Assembly (NCBI RefSeq): GCF_003112575.1
Contig: NZ_BEWC01000006.1
Coordinates: forward strand, 310,001-374,000
Direction of reading: 5' to 3'
DNA from: Streptomyces ardesiacus
Lineage (GTDB): Bacteria; Actinomycetota; Actinomycetes; Streptomycetales; Streptomycetaceae
Length of the DNA: 64,000 bases
Shown: positions 63,890 through 64,000 of the stretch, in pieces
Layout of the letters: each line of letters starts with the position of its first letter
How positions within the stretch are numbered: the first letter of the stretch is position 1
Made by a program: the position numbers and the translations under genes
The notes under the pieces: model-generated
The model's database searches: none
What the model was told of the DNA's origin: nothing
What the model saw: only the letters and a program-made list of their open reading frames with translations

Positions 63890-63930
63890 CCCCGGTCGCG
63901 TGATCGCCTGATCGGCTGATCCCGTCGGGG
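63890..63930 (+). promoter_or_regulatory. Possible attenuator hairpin after the leader peptide
   Basis: CCCCG (63890-63894) and CGGGG (63926-63930) enclose three TGATC words spaced by eight bases, in which GATCGCC can pair with GGCTGATC. It lies 17 bases after the leader stop codon. Alternative pairings are possible, as an attenuator needs. Folding not computed. Confidence 0.4.
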
Positions 63931-64000
63931 TCTCCTCGGGTCCGCCCTGTCGCCGGCCCGCCTTCACACGCGCACGCACCCCTCCCCTCGCGCCGCCGTC

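Overview
The window is very high G+C DNA with the codon bias, small GTG/ATG-started genes and regulator density of a Streptomyces chromosome arm-proximal core. Several landmarks fit the region around soxR (SCO1697) of S. coelicolor as I remember it: a chaplin start next to an M20 peptidase, tRNA-Leu, a gluconate operon, soxR, hmgA, an SGNH lipase, and dnaE2. I could not run a search, so this is recognition by motif and memory. I see no prophage, transposase, rRNA or CRISPR array.

Layout. 1-5.1 kb: start of a chaplin gene with a BldN-like promoter, M20 peptidase, tRNA-Leu(GAG), a YchJ-like protein, then gntR / gntK-gntP for gluconate. 5.6-8 kb: DMT-type membrane protein, NUDIX hydrolase, two DUF202 membrane proteins. 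8-13 kb: phosphotransferase-acyl-CoA dehydrogenase pair, LysR, TetR and SDR genes. 13-19 kb: Tat-exported NamZ-like muramidase convergent with a secreted penicillin acylase, a zinc-ribbon protein, a BKACE-like protein. 19-29 kb: soxR, MaoC hydratase, acyl-CoA dehydrogenase, ArsR and three-way TetR control, EamA transporter, aldehyde and alcohol dehydrogenases, an orphan sugar-ABC ATPase. 29-34 kb: CitMHS citrate transporter, MFS exporter and a coupled 66-residue membrane protein, TetR, lipoprotein. 34-40 kb: homogentisate dioxygenase, GntR, an orphan type ISP specificity domain, TetR with a DrrAB-type exporter. 40-49 kb: SGNH lipase, AAA ATPase, DUF72, GntR, tandem GNAT, DUF402, methyltransferase, a 44-residue protein, a wall-anchored chitin LPMO, MarR/cupin. 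49-54 kb: an SOS-controlled mutasome (DnaE2 plus a degenerate Y-family polymerase). 54-57.3 kb: DUF3533 protein and two streptogrisin-type proteases. 57.4-64 kb: a tightly coupled ABC/FAD/FMN-monooxygenase operon that looks like sulfur-compound scavenging, with a DUF1684 remnant at its end and, divergently, a cysteine-rich leader peptide with a possible attenuator.

The most distinctive property is the number of readable local control circuits: perfect or near-perfect inverted repeats sit beside most of the TetR, MarR, ArsR, GntR and LysR genes, some in pairs shared by separated operons. The sulfur cluster with its leader peptide, the LexA-boxed DnaE2/ImuB-like pair, the stand-alone type ISP domain and several small proteins are the best candidates for follow-up.
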